Assembly: GCA_963817945.1 (NCBI GenBank)
Contig: CAWFQH010000001.1
Location: 310,001-374,000, forward strand
DNA length: 64,000 bases
Direction of reading: 5' to 3'
DNA from: VRUE01 sp963817945
GTDB lineage: Bacteria; Actinomycetota; Thermoleophilia; Solirubrobacterales; 70-9
Each line of letters opens with the position of its first letter. Position 1 is the stretch's first letter. The notes beneath the pieces are model-generated. The model searched no databases and was not told the DNA's origin. It saw only the letters and a list, made by a program, of their open reading frames with translations. The position numbers and the translations under genes are program-made. Below are positions 8,172-17,103 of this stretch, piece after piece.

Positions 8172-9351
8172 CCTGCAGCGCCTCCACGCCCGGCAGCTTC
8201 TTTCCCTCCAACAGCTCCAACGACGCACCCCCTCCGGTCGAGACCCAATCCACTTCGTCGGCAAGCCCGAACTCGTGCAGTGCCGCGACCGAGTCGCCGC
8301 CGCCGACCACGGTCGTGCCAGGCGCGGACGCCACCGCTTCCGCCACCCGGCGCGTGCCGGCGGCGAACGGCTCCAGCTCGAAGGCCCCCATCGGGCCGTT
8401 CCAGAGCACGGTTCCGGCGGCATCGATCGCTTCGGCGTAGGCGGCGGCGGTGCGCGGACCGACGTCGAGGCCCATCCAGCCGTCCGGCACCTCGACGCCG
8501 TCGTTCTCGCGGCGCTCGGTATCGGCGTCGAAACTCTCGCCCAACACGAGGTCGACCGGCAGCATCAGCTCGCAGTCCGAGCCCTCGGCCTGCCGCAGCG
8601 CCTCCTCGGCCAGCTTCACTCCCTGCTCCTCGACCAGTGAGTCGCCGGTCGCGATCCCCTGGGCGCGGAAGAAGCTGAAGCACATCGCGCCGCCGATCAG
8701 GATCCGGTCGGCGATCTCGAGGAAGCGGTCGATGACGCCGACCTTGTCGGAGACCTTGGCGCCGCCAAGCACGACCACCAGCGGCCGCGCCGGCGACTCG
8801 ACCACCCGCGTCAGCTCGCTCACCTCGCGCTCCAACAGCAAACCGGCGTAGCCGGGCAGACGGTGCGCCACTCCCTCGGTGCTGGCGTGAGCGCGGTGGG
8901 CGGCGCCGAAGGCGTCATTGACGTAGAGGTCAGCGAGTGCGGCGAGGCGCTCCGCAAGCGCCGGGTCGTTCTCGGTCTCCCCCGGCTCGAAGCGCAGGTT
9001 CTCGAGCAGCATCACGTCCCCCTCGGCCTGCCCCTCGGCGATCGCCTCGACCTCCGCGCCGACGACGGCAGGCGCCTGCGCGATCTCGGTGCCCAGTAGC
9101 TCGGCCAACCGCTCGCCGACGGGGCGCAGCGAGAGCTGTGGGTCGTGCTTGCCCTGCGGCCGGCCGAGGTGCGAGGCCAGCACCAGCGTGGCGCCGCGCT
9201 CGCGCAGCAGCTCGATCGTCGGCAGCGCCGCTCGGATGCGGGTGTCGTCGGCGACCCTGCCCCCGTCAAGGGGCACGTTGAAGTCGACCCGGACCAGGAC
9301 GCGCCGGCCGCCGACGTCGGCGTCGCGGACGCTCTTCTTCGCGAAGCTCAT
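8164..9351 (-). CDS. pgk: Phosphoglycerate kinase
   Basis: Makes ATP from 1,3-bisphosphoglycerate. The 395 residues match the family. VRVDFNVPL near the start and the basic-patch substrate region (LASHLGRP) form the N-domain. VVLGGAKVSDK and VVGGGDSVAAL form the nucleotide-binding C-domain. The ATG at 9351 gives the typical MSFAKKSVRD beginning. It lies between gap (upstream, separated by a 167-bp inverted-repeat element) and tpiA (overlapping). Confidence 0.97.
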   Translation of the reverse strand: MSFAKKSVRDADVGGRRVLVRVDFNVPLDGGRVADDTRIRAALPTIELLRERGATLVLASHLGRPQGKHDPQLSLRPVGERLAELLGTEIAQAPAVVGAEVEAIAEGQAEGDVMLLENLRFEPGETENDPALAERLAALADLYVNDAFGAAHRAHASTEGVAHRLPGYAGLLLEREVSELTRVVESPARPLVVVLGGAKVSDKVGVIDRFLEIADRILIGGAMCFSFFRAQGIATGDSLVEEQGVKLAEEALRQAEGSDCELMLPVDLVLGESFDADTERRENDGVEVPDGWMGLDVGPRTAAAYAEAIDAAGTVLWNGPMGAFELEPFAAGTRRVAEAVASAPGTTVVGGGDSVAALHEFGLADEVDWVSTGGGASLELLEGKKLPGVEALQDA

Positions 9352-9363
9352 CGCCGAGCCGGC

Positions 9364-9530
9364 TAGATGGTTGATTCCACGGCGGCGTGTGACCGGGGGC
9401 GCGCGTGGCCAAGCAGATCAAGGACGCAGGGCGCAGACTTTGGTGGTGCCAAAGGCAAGCCCGAGGACGCAGAGATGCGCAGTGCCACGCGCGTCATCCG
9501 GGTGCGCGGGGTCGTGGAATCAACCATCTA
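9364..9530. repeat. Nested inverted-repeat element A (gap-pgk gap)
   Basis: Outer arms of 18 bases (9364-9381 and 9513-9530) are exact reverse complements. A second pair CGCGCGTGGC/GCCACGCGCG lies at 9400-9409 and 9484-9493. The core is CAAGGACGCAGGG, a small hairpin CTTTGG-TGGTG-CCAAAG, then CCGAGGACGC. This core recurs at elements B, C and D. It fills the space between gap and pgk almost exactly, 2 bases from the gap stop. Confidence 0.85.
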
Positions 9531-9532
9531 AC

Positions 9533-10534
9533 TCAGAGAACCTTGCCGGCGAGCTCGACGCAGCGGTTCGAGTAGCCCCACTCGTTGTCGTACCAAGCCA
9601 CCACCTTGATCATGCGGCCGTCCCCGATCGACATCGTCTGCTCGGCGTCGAAGATCGAGGAGTGCGGATCGCTGACGATGTCGGTGGAGACGATCGGGTC
9701 CTCGGTGTAGGCGAGGATCCCCTGCAGCGGCCCTTCGGCAGCGGCTTTTACGGCCGAGTTGACGGCACCGGGCTCGGTCGGGCTGGACGGCGTGAAGACG
9801 AGGTCGACGACGGAGCCGGTGGCGACCGGCGCTCGCATCGCGAAACCGTTCAACTTGCCGTTCAGCTCCGGCAGCACCAAGCCCACCGCCTTGGCGGCGC
9901 CAGTCGTCGTCGGGATCAGGTTGAGGGCCGCCGCCCGCGCCCGGCGCAAGTCCTTGTGGGGCATGTCCTGCAGGCGTTGGTCGGCCGTGTAGGCGTGGAT
10001 CGTGGTCATCAGACCCTGCTCGATCCCGAACGCTTCGTTGAGCACTTTGGCCAGAGGTGCCAGGCAGTTGGTCGTGCAGGAGGCGTTGGAGATGATGTGA
10101 TGCTGCTCGCGGTCGTAGGTATCGAAGTTGACGCCGAGGGCGACGGTCACGTCCGGGTCCTTGGCGGGGGCGGAGATGATCACCTTCTTGGCGCCCGCCT
10201 CGAGGTGCTTGGCGGCATCGTCGCGGCCAGTGAAGAGACCGGTTGACTCGATCACGACGTCGGCGCCGAGATCGGCCCAGGGAAGCGCTGCCGGATCGCG
10301 CTCGGAGAGCACCTCCAGCTCCTTGCCGTCGACCGAGATCGACTTCTCCCCCGCCTCGACCTCGCCCGGGAAGCGACCAAGGATCGAGTCGTACTTGAGC
10401 AGGTGGGCGAGGGTGCCCGGGTCGGTGAGGTCGTTGACGGCGACGAACTCGAGGTCCGCGCCAGCCGCCTGCGCCGCGCGGAAGACGTTGCGCCCGATGC
10501 GCCCGAAGCCGTTGATCCCGACCTTCACTGCCAT
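9533..10534 (-). CDS. gap: Glyceraldehyde-3-phosphate dehydrogenase
   Basis: Oxidises and phosphorylates glyceraldehyde 3-phosphate with NAD. The 333 residues show the Rossmann start VGINGFGRIGR, the catalytic cysteine in SNASCTTNCLAP (about 150-161) and the C-terminal WYDNEWGYSNR. The ATG at 10534 is preceded by a strong AGGAGGGA ribosome site. First gene of the glycolytic run gap-pgk-tpiA-gpmI. Confidence 0.98.
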   Translation of the reverse strand: MAVKVGINGFGRIGRNVFRAAQAAGADLEFVAVNDLTDPGTLAHLLKYDSILGRFPGEVEAGEKSISVDGKELEVLSERDPAALPWADLGADVVIESTGLFTGRDDAAKHLEAGAKKVIISAPAKDPDVTVALGVNFDTYDREQHHIISNASCTTNCLAPLAKVLNEAFGIEQGLMTTIHAYTADQRLQDMPHKDLRRARAAALNLIPTTTGAAKAVGLVLPELNGKLNGFAMRAPVATGSVVDLVFTPSSPTEPGAVNSAVKAAAEGPLQGILAYTEDPIVSTDIVSDPHSSIFDAEQTMSIGDGRMIKVVAWYDNEWGYSNRCVELAGKVL

Positions 10535-10571
10535 GAAATCGATCCCTCCTGGAGTCGTGTTAAAAGAACGC

Positions 10572-10615
10572 TAGTCACTGCCGACCGTCGCTTCCATGCG
10601 CTTAGTCACTGCCGA
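10572..10615. repeat. Short direct repeat flanking the VOC gene end
   Basis: The 13-mer TAGTCACTGCCGA occurs at 10572-10584 and again at 10603-10615. The second copy is the 3' end of the VOC gene. It looks like a small local duplication upstream of gap. Confidence 0.6.
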
Positions 10616-10964
10616 TGGTCACCTCGATTTCGTACCCGTCGGGATCCCGCAGGAACGCCGAGTAGGAGCCGGAGCCGTGCGAGCGCCGCTCGCCGGGCTC
10701 GGCGACGCTGGCGCCGCCGGCGCCGGTGCCCGCCTCCCAGGCTGCCTTCACCGCGACGATCCCCAGCCCCGAGAAACTGAGCAGGCCAAAACCCGGCTGT
10801 GGCGGGTGGTGGGCGGCGATGAAGAAGACCGGTTTCGCGATCCCCCAGCCGATCGTCTTGTCTTCCTCGAAATGGCGGCGCCAACCGAGCGGCGCCAGCA
10901 AGGCGTCGTAGAAGGACGCACTGCGGTCGAGGTCAGATACCTCCAGGAGGACGTGGTGCAACAT
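10602..10964 (-). CDS. VOC-family (glyoxalase/bleomycin resistance fold) protein
   Basis: Small metal-dependent-fold protein of 120 residues, one full vicinal oxygen chelate domain. The start MLHHVLLEVSDLDRS carries the first metal His. FLRDPDGYEIEV near the end holds the Glu-type ligand typical of glyoxalase I-like and fosfomycin-resistance-like relatives. The substrate is unknown. It sits between the ABC exporter and gap, in the place where whiA would often be found. All neighbours are on the same strand. Confidence 0.85.
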   Translation of the reverse strand: MLHHVLLEVSDLDRSASFYDALLAPLGWRRHFEEDKTIGWGIAKPVFFIAAHHPPQPGFGLLSFSGLGIVAVKAAWEAGTGAGGASVAEPGERRSHGSGSYSAFLRDPDGYEIEVTIGSD

Positions 10965-10993
10965 CGCGCCGGGAGGCTATATGGGCGACCGGC

Positions 10994-11770
10994 TCAGCCG
11001 CTGCGCGGCGCCCAGCGGAAATAGCGCACCGCCAGCAGCAGGCCAGCGAGGCCCCAGGCGGCAACCGCGGCGATATTGCCCCACTCCAGGCCGGCGCCAC
11101 CGCCGGCCGCCGGGACGTAGGCGTTGAAGAAGGCCTCGAAGAAGTGGCGCACGGGGAAGGCGTCGGCGAAGTGGATGACGCCGCTCGGCAGTTGGTCGTC
11201 GGGGATGAAGACGCCGGAGAGGAAGTAGAGCGGCAGCAGCAGGGCGTTGACGATCGGCGCCGCGGCGTCCTGAGAGGGGATCGCCGCGGTGAGGGCGATG
11301 CCGAGGCAGCAGAACGCGGAGGCGCCCACGACCAGCGTCGTGACGATCGCCGGCAGCCTCTCCCAGGGAACCGGGACGTCGTAGGCAAGCCGCCCCAGGG
11401 TCGCGATCAGGGCCAGCATCAACAGGGCGACGACGATCGAGTTGCCGATCCGACCGGCAATGAACACCCAGGGCGGCATCGGGGTGCCGCGACCACGCTT
11501 GAGGCGCCCGTCCTCGCGGGCGATCACCAGCGACATCGCCAACGACTGCATCGTCGCCGAGATCACCGAGAGGGTGATGATCGCCGGCACGTAGTAGGTC
11601 GTCGTCTCGATCCCGCCGGCCACGTCGACCGTCTCGTCGCCGAAGACGGTGGCGAAGATCAAGAGGAGGACGACCGGAAAGGCGACCGTGAAGAAGACCG
11701 AGGCCGGATTGCGCCAGAAGGCCTTCTGGTCGTAGCGGAACTGGTGGGCGACGAGCGCCAGACCGTTCAT
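10994..11770 (-). CDS. ABC-2 type transporter permease
   Basis: Integral membrane subunit of an export-type ABC system, 258 residues. About six hydrophobic segments are visible, with the ABC-2 signature region before the last (LPLYFLSGVFIPDDQLP). Its ATG overlaps the stop of the ATPase gene by four bases (ATGA), so the two form one unit. Such pairs (DrrAB-like) export drugs or lipids; the substrate cannot be told from sequence. Confidence 0.88.
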   Translation of the reverse strand: MNGLALVAHQFRYDQKAFWRNPASVFFTVAFPVVLLLIFATVFGDETVDVAGGIETTTYYVPAIITLSVISATMQSLAMSLVIAREDGRLKRGRGTPMPPWVFIAGRIGNSIVVALLMLALIATLGRLAYDVPVPWERLPAIVTTLVVGASAFCCLGIALTAAIPSQDAAAPIVNALLLPLYFLSGVFIPDDQLPSGVIHFADAFPVRHFFEAFFNAYVPAAGGGAGLEWGNIAAVAAWGLAGLLLAVRYFRWAPRSG

Positions 11771-12680
11771 TCGGTGCCCTCCCCGGTCAGCGAGAGGTAG
11801 ACGTCCTCGAGGCTGGGTCTCCTCACTTCGAGCCCCTCGAGGTCAACGCCGCGGCTGAGCGCCCAGCCGGTCAGCTGGTTGAGGGCGGCGACGGGATCAC
11901 CGGTGCTCAGCGCGACCGTCCCGGCTCCGTTCGTGGCGCTGACCGCGAGCTCGCCGGGAAGTTCCCCGATCGCCACTCCTGGGGGCAGGCGGAAGCTGAC
12001 TGTGGCTGGCTGGCTCTCGCGATCGCCGAGGTCCTCCGGCGTCCCGCGCGCGACCACCTCGCCGCGGGCGATGATCGCCACCCGGTCGGCGAGGCGCTGG
12101 GCCTCGTCCATGTAGTGGGTGGTGAGGAAGACGGTCTTGCCGAGGTCGCGCAGGCCGGCGATCGCGTCCCAAGCCTGGCGCCGGGCCGAGGGATCGAAGC
12201 CGGTCGTCGGCTCGTCGAGGAAGAGCAGCTCGGGGTCGCCGATCAGCGCCAGGCCGACGTCGAGGCGGCGCTGCTGCCCCCCGAGAGGCTGCTGGCGCGG
12301 GCGTCGGCCTTGGACTCCAGCCCGACCAGCTCGACGACCTCGTCGATCGGGCGTGGCGCTCGGTAGTAGCCGGCGTAGAGCGCCAGCGACTCGCGCACGG
12401 TCAGGTAGGGATCCGAGCGACCGCTCTGCAGCACGATCCCGATCTGCTCGCGCCACTCGCGCCCGGCGTGTGCGGGATCCTTGCCCAGCACGCTGACTTC
12501 GCCGCCGTTGCGCCCGCGGTAGCCCTCGAGGATCTCCACGGTGGTCGTCTTGCCAGCCCCGTTGGGGCCGAGGAAGGCGAAGACTTCGCCCCGCCGCAAC
12601 TCGAGGTCAATGCCCCGCACCGCCTCTACGTCGCCGTAGCTCTTGCGCAGTCCGCGGACTGAGATGACGGGGTCGCCCAA
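11767..12680 (-). pseudogene. ABC exporter ATP-binding protein, frameshifted at a G-run
   Basis: DrrA-like ATPase split over two frames. The first part (from a TTG at 12680) has FLGPNGAGKTTT (Walker A) and the Q-loop. Near 12284-12290 the frame changes inside the signature: LSGG continues as QQRRLDVGLAL only one base out of frame. LLFLDEPTTGFDP (Walker B), the H-loop THYMDEA and a C-terminal DrrA-type domain follow. A run of six G on the coding strand sits exactly at the break, and one extra G restores a complete protein of about 304 residues. Either a sequencing indel or a real recent inactivation; the intact coupled permease favours the former. Confidence 0.8.
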
Positions 12681-12692
12681 AGTCGGCCGATT

Positions 12693-13643
12693 CTAAGAGC
12701 CGGCCGTGCCGCTGGGCCGTGCGCCGTCGGGCTCAACGTCGCGGTGCTTGACGCGGACCACCACGTCGTCGCGGGGCTCGAGGGCGCGGCGGATGCGGTC
12801 GGCGACGGTGACCGAGCGGTGGCGGCCGCCGGTACAGCCGACGGCAATCGTCAGGTGGCTCTTGCCCTCGGCGACGTAGGCGGGGACGAGGAACTCGAGC
12901 AAGGGCAGCAGGCGGCCGTAGAACTCGCCCGCTTGCGTCCCCGACTCGACGTACTCACGCACCGGTTCGTCGAGGCCGGTCTGCGGTCGCAGCTCGTCGA
13001 CATAATGCGGGTTGGGCAGGAAGCGGACATCGAGGGTGAGGTCGGCGTCGCGCGGCGGGCCGTTCTTGAAGCCGAAGGTCAGCAGCGTCAGAGCGAGTTT
13101 GCCGCTGTCGTGGCTGCCGAGCATCTCCTCGGCGATGCGCCGCCGCAACAGGCCGCCGGTGAGGCCACTGGTGTCCATGACGATGTCGGCCCGCGCCCGC
13201 AAAGGCGCCAGTAGCTCGCGCTCGGCACGAATGCCCTCGACGATCCGGCCCTCCGGCGCCAGCGGGTGGCGCCGACGCGTCTCCTTGTAGCGGTCGAGCA
13301 AAGTCTCCTCGTCCGCCTCGAGGAAGAGGAGCTTTGGCTTCAGGCCGTCGCTCTCGAGATCGTCGAGCACCTGAACCAGGTCGTCGAAGTATTCGCCGCC
13401 GCGCACGTCCGAGACGACCGCGGCGCGCTCAACCCCGCTGCCCTCGTGGCGGAACAGCTCACCGAGGCTGTCGATCATCCGCGGCGGCAGGTTGTCGACG
13501 CAGAAGTAGCCACCATCCTCGAAGGCTGCGATCGCCTCCGACTTGCCGGCACCGGAGTGGCCGGTGATGACGATCAGAGTGACACCGGCGCCACTGCCAT
13601 TGCCGTCGACGTGGCGTGGTCCGCTGTCGTTCCCGCCGGCCAT
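12693..13643 (-). CDS. rapZ: RapZ/YvcJ-family nucleotide-binding protein
   Basis: P-loop protein of the RapZ family; in other bacteria it binds nucleotides and regulates via RNA or UDP-sugar signals. Of 316 residues, the first ~20 are a Gly-rich extension. Walker A GHSGAGKS is at 28-35. DNLPPRMI, FLEADEETLLDRYKETRRRHPL and the C-terminal GCTGGRHRSV are family hallmarks. Its ATG overlaps the uvrC stop by one base. In most actinobacteria yvcK and whiA follow; here they do not. Confidence 0.94.
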   Translation of the reverse strand: MAGGNDSGPRHVDGNGSGAGVTLIVITGHSGAGKSEAIAAFEDGGYFCVDNLPPRMIDSLGELFRHEGSGVERAAVVSDVRGGEYFDDLVQVLDDLESDGLKPKLLFLEADEETLLDRYKETRRRHPLAPEGRIVEGIRAERELLAPLRARADIVMDTSGLTGGLLRRRIAEEMLGSHDSGKLALTLLTFGFKNGPPRDADLTLDVRFLPNPHYVDELRPQTGLDEPVREYVESGTQAGEFYGRLLPLLEFLVPAYVAEGKSHLTIAVGCTGGRHRSVTVADRIRRALEPRDDVVVRVKHRDVEPDGARPSGTAGS

Positions 13644-15517
13644 CAGTCGGTCCGGTGCAGCTGCTCGTGGATCTCGCGCGCCAGCTTGCCGGGCACGCCG
13701 GGCACTGCCTCCAACTCCTCGCGCGAAGCCGCCAGAAAGCGCTCCGGTGAGCCGAAGTGCTGCAGCAGGGCTCGCTTGCGCACAGGGCCGACGCCCGGCA
13801 GCCCGTCCAGGACCGAGCCGGTCATCGCCCGCTCGCGACGGCCGCGGTGGTGGTCGATCGCGAACCGGTGCGCCTCGTCGCGCACCCGCTGCAGTAGCTT
13901 CGAGGCCTCCGAGTCGGCAGGCAGGTCGAGCGGGACGGGCCGGCCGGGGACGAAGACCTCCTCCTCGCGCTTGGCGAGAGAGACGACGGTGGCGCCGCGG
14001 GCGACGAAGGGGTCGAGCGCCCGCATCGCCGCGGCCAACTGCCCCTTGCCGCCATCGACGACGACCAGGGACGGCAGCGAGGCGAAGCTCTCATCACGCT
14101 TGCCGTCGTGGGGCGAGAGGTCGACCTGTTCGAGGTAGCGGTTCACGCGTCGGCCCAGCACCTCCTCCATCGAAGCGAAGTCGTCGGACCCATTACTGCG
14201 CTCGCCGCGGACCCGGAAGCGCCGGTAGTCGGACTTCTTGGTAGCACCTCCCTCGAACACGACCATCGAGGCAACGGTGTGCTCACCGCCGATGTTGGAG
14301 ACATCGAATCCCTCGATTCGTACCGGCAGCTCCTCCATCTGCAGCGCCTCGCGCAGGTCGGCGAGGGAATCGACGCGGCGCTGGCGGCGATGCTCGCGGC
14401 GCAGGCGATCCTGGTCGAGCGCGAGGCGGGCGTTGCGCTCGGCCAGCTCGCGCAAGCGCCGCTTGTCGCCCCGTTCGGCGACCCTGACCTCTACCGGCGC
14501 CCCTCGCTTCTCGCTCAGCGCCACGGCCAGCAGCTCGGCCCGGTCGGCGAGGTAGGGACCGACCACGATCGTCCTCGGCACCGCCGGCGAGGCCGAGTAG
14601 TACTGGCCGATGAACTCCTCGGCGACCTCGGCCGGCTCGCGTTCGGCCTGGTTGTCGAGGTAAAAGCTCTGGCGCTCGGCGAGAATCCCGTCGCGGACCT
14701 GGAAGACCTGCGCGTTGGCGTCGGTCGCCTCGGCGGCGACACCGATCAGGTCGATCGCGCCGAGCGAGGTGCCGGCGACCCGCTGCCGCTCGAACAGTGA
14801 CTGGATCGCCTTGAGGCGATCGCGGTGCCGGGCGGCGCGCTCGAACTCGTGCGCCCCCGCGGCTTCCTCCATTTTTCCCTCCTCATCGGCCTCCACCTGC
14901 CGGTAGCGACCGGAGAGAAAGTCGACGATGGCGTCGACATTGTGGCGGTACTCGTCCTGGCTGACGTAGCCGACGCAGGGCGCCCCACAGCGCTTGATGT
15001 AGTAGTCGAGACAGGGACTGCCGGAGCGGCGCCCCGGCTCGGCGCCCTCGCAGGTGCGGAACTGGAACAGCTTGCCGAGCAGGTCGAGCGTCTCCCGCAC
15101 CCGCTTGGCGCTGGAGAAGGGCCCGAAGTAGGCGCGGCCGCTGCGGTGCTTCTCGCGCGTGAAGTAGACCCGCGGGTAGTCCTCGTCGAGGCTGACGCAG
15201 ACGTAGGGGTAGGACTTGTCGTCGCGGAGGCGGATGTTGAACCGCGGCCGGTGCCGCTTGATGAAGCTCTGCTCAGCCAGCAGCGCCTCCGCCTCGTTGG
15301 CGGTGACGAGGAAGTCGATGCGGTCGATGCGCGAGGTCAGGCGCGGCTCGCCGCCGGAGAAATGCGAGGCGACCCGCTTGCGGACCGAGCGCGCCTTGCC
15401 GACGTAGAGCAGCTCGTCGCGGACGTCGTAAAAGAGGTAGACCCCAGCCGCATCCGGCAGCTCGCGTCGCTGTGCAGCAATTCGCTCCTCGCGGCTGGGC
15501 TTTCGCCTATCGCTCAT
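13643..15517 (-). CDS. uvrC: Excinuclease ABC subunit C
   Basis: Makes both incisions in nucleotide excision repair with UvrA and UvrB. The 624 residues show the N-terminal GIY-YIG nuclease (AGVYLFYDVRDELLYVGKA), a four-cysteine segment around residues 155-180 (CEGAEPG..CLDYYIKRCGAPC), a UVR domain near 205-245, the RNase H-like 5' nuclease core (FDVSNIGG, VVDGGKGQL) and the tandem helix-hairpin-helix end (LPGVGPVRKRALLQHFG). The ATG at 15517 gives the standard N-terminus. It leads the uvrC-rapZ operon and is divergent from the first cupredoxin gene. Confidence 0.97.
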   Translation of the reverse strand: MSDRRKPSREERIAAQRRELPDAAGVYLFYDVRDELLYVGKARSVRKRVASHFSGGEPRLTSRIDRIDFLVTANEAEALLAEQSFIKRHRPRFNIRLRDDKSYPYVCVSLDEDYPRVYFTREKHRSGRAYFGPFSSAKRVRETLDLLGKLFQFRTCEGAEPGRRSGSPCLDYYIKRCGAPCVGYVSQDEYRHNVDAIVDFLSGRYRQVEADEEGKMEEAAGAHEFERAARHRDRLKAIQSLFERQRVAGTSLGAIDLIGVAAEATDANAQVFQVRDGILAERQSFYLDNQAEREPAEVAEEFIGQYYSASPAVPRTIVVGPYLADRAELLAVALSEKRGAPVEVRVAERGDKRRLRELAERNARLALDQDRLRREHRRQRRVDSLADLREALQMEELPVRIEGFDVSNIGGEHTVASMVVFEGGATKKSDYRRFRVRGERSNGSDDFASMEEVLGRRVNRYLEQVDLSPHDGKRDESFASLPSLVVVDGGKGQLAAAMRALDPFVARGATVVSLAKREEEVFVPGRPVPLDLPADSEASKLLQRVRDEAHRFAIDHHRGRRERAMTGSVLDGLPGVGPVRKRALLQHFGSPERFLAASREELEAVPGVPGKLAREIHEQLHRTD

Positions 15518-15640
15518 CCGTCACAGGGTAGGCACCTGGCCACTCTGCCAAAAGAGGAGCCGCACATCGGGACGGTCAGCTTTCTCAAAGCTTTCCGGAT
15601 ACATTTTCTTGTCAGCTGCTACCGAAGGAAGGATCGTCCG

Positions 15641-16123
15641 ATGAAGACCATCTTCGCCCTGCTTGCACTCGCCGTCTCGCTCGTGCCGATGGCCTGCGGC
15701 GACGACGGCGGGTCTACCGATGCCAGGGTTGAATCGACGGGCAAAACCGCGATCGGCGTCGAAACGACGTTTGGCGAAACCGACCGTGGGGTCGCCACTG
15801 GCGGCGGGGGTCGCGTCAGCACGGTCGGCAAGGGGGCGTCGGAAATACACGTCGAGGCGGCCCGGCGGGGCCTCGCCTTCACGACGCAGGAGGTAACGAT
15901 CGAGGGCGGCGAAACGCTGCTGCACTTCGAGAACCCGCAATCCGCGCCCCACGATCTCGATCTGGAAGATGCCGACGGCAAGCCGATCGCCGACATGGAG
16001 ACGATCGCCGGCGGCTACGCCGACGTCCCGATCAAAGATCTCGAGCCCGGCGAGTACACGTTCTACTGCTCAGTACCGGGCCACCGCGAGGCCGGCATGG
16101 AAGGCACGGTGACGGTCGAGTAG
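15641..16123 (+). CDS. Cupredoxin-like lipoprotein 1
   Basis: Predicted membrane-anchored blue-copper-type protein of 160 residues. The signal peptide ends in MAC (Cys19), then a Gly/Thr linker and one cupredoxin fold. The likely copper ligands are the His in APHDLD and Cys, His and Met in FYCSVPGHREAGM. This arrangement is typical of plastocyanin/azurin-like electron carriers. AAGGAAGG lies 8 bases before the ATG. The first of three related copies within 2.5 kb; no partner oxidoreductase is adjacent. Confidence 0.88.
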   Translation: MKTIFALLALAVSLVPMACGDDGGSTDARVESTGKTAIGVETTFGETDRGVATGGGGRVSTVGKGASEIHVEAARRGLAFTTQEVTIEGGETLLHFENPQSAPHDLDLEDADGKPIADMETIAGGYADVPIKDLEPGEYTFYCSVPGHREAGMEGTVTVE

Positions 16124-16203
16124 GCCGCGGTGCGGGGCAGTACCCAAGCACCGGCTAGGCTCCTGGCCAACCGGCCAATGACACCCTAGCCACGGAGAAT
16201 GCG

Positions 16204-17028
16204 ATGACGACCGAGACGATCAACCCGCCCGACCTGAAGACGCTGCAAATCGAGATCGACGGAGAGATCGGCACGCTCACCCTCGATCGGCCCAACGCCT
16301 TCAATGCGATGAGCCCCGAGATGATCGGCGAGCTGACGGTGGCCTTCGCCTGGTGCGCCGACCAGGCGCCCCTGCGAGCGCTGGTCGTGACCGGGGCCGG
16401 TAAAGCCTTCTGCGCGGGCGGCGATGTCAACTGGTTCAGGACGGGCGTCGATGACGACTCGATCGACCTGCCCTCGCAGGTGCGGCGCGGCGCCGAGGCA
16501 CTGCACCAGGCGATCGTCGACCTGCGGCGGATTCCGTACCCGGTGATTGCCGCGGTCAACGGACCCGCTGCCGGCGCCGGCTTCTCGCTGGCCCTTGCCT
16601 GCGACACGCGGATCGCCTCCAACCAGGCCTTCTTCGCCTGCGCGTACGGCCGCATCGGCGCCTCCCCCGACGGCGGCATGACCTACTTCCTGCCGCGTGT
16701 GGTGGGGCCGAGCCGGGCGCTGGAAATCCTCCTCAACGATCCAAACATGAACTCCGAGAACGCGCTCGCGGAGCGGATCGTGGCCGAGGTCGTCGAGCCC
16801 GAGGAGCTACTCGCCCGCGCCCGCGCCAAGGCCGAGAAGCTGGCGGCGAAGGCGCCCTACTATGTGAAAATGGCGAAGTGGCTCTGCAACCAGAGCATCG
16901 AGAACAGCCTCACCGAGCACCTGCAACTGGAGCGACACGGAATCGCCGACAGCATGGCCACGGAGGATCTGCGGGCGGGCGTAGCCGCTTTCTTCGGTGA
17001 CGAGACGCCGGTCTTCGAGGGCCGCTAG
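16204..17028 (+). CDS. Enoyl-CoA hydratase/isomerase family protein
   Basis: Crotonase-fold enzyme of 274 residues acting on acyl-CoA thioesters. The oxyanion-hole segments are clear: GAGKAFCAGGDVNWF and NGPAAGAGFSLALACD. At the usual second catalytic Glu position the protein reads SPDGGMTYFLPR, so an Asp may take that role, as in some isomerases. An ACGGAGA ribosome site precedes the ATG at 16204. It separates cupredoxins 1 and 2 without obvious functional link. Hydratase versus isomerase is undecided. Confidence 0.88.
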   Translation: MTTETINPPDLKTLQIEIDGEIGTLTLDRPNAFNAMSPEMIGELTVAFAWCADQAPLRALVVTGAGKAFCAGGDVNWFRTGVDDDSIDLPSQVRRGAEALHQAIVDLRRIPYPVIAAVNGPAAGAGFSLALACDTRIASNQAFFACAYGRIGASPDGGMTYFLPRVVGPSRALEILLNDPNMNSENALAERIVAEVVEPEELLARARAKAEKLAAKAPYYVKMAKWLCNQSIENSLTEHLQLERHGIADSMATEDLRAGVAAFFGDETPVFEGR

Positions 17029-17103
17029 CAGCCGCCGCGTTCTCCTCGGCACGATCCGGTTACAGTGCCCTACGAGCCCGCCATCAACGGAAAGGATTCG
17101 TCG

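Noticed and set aside
12284..12290. Phase-variable poly-G tract in the ABC ATPase
   Set aside because: Six G is short for slipped-strand switching, and a single missing base is better explained by an indel error or simple mutation.
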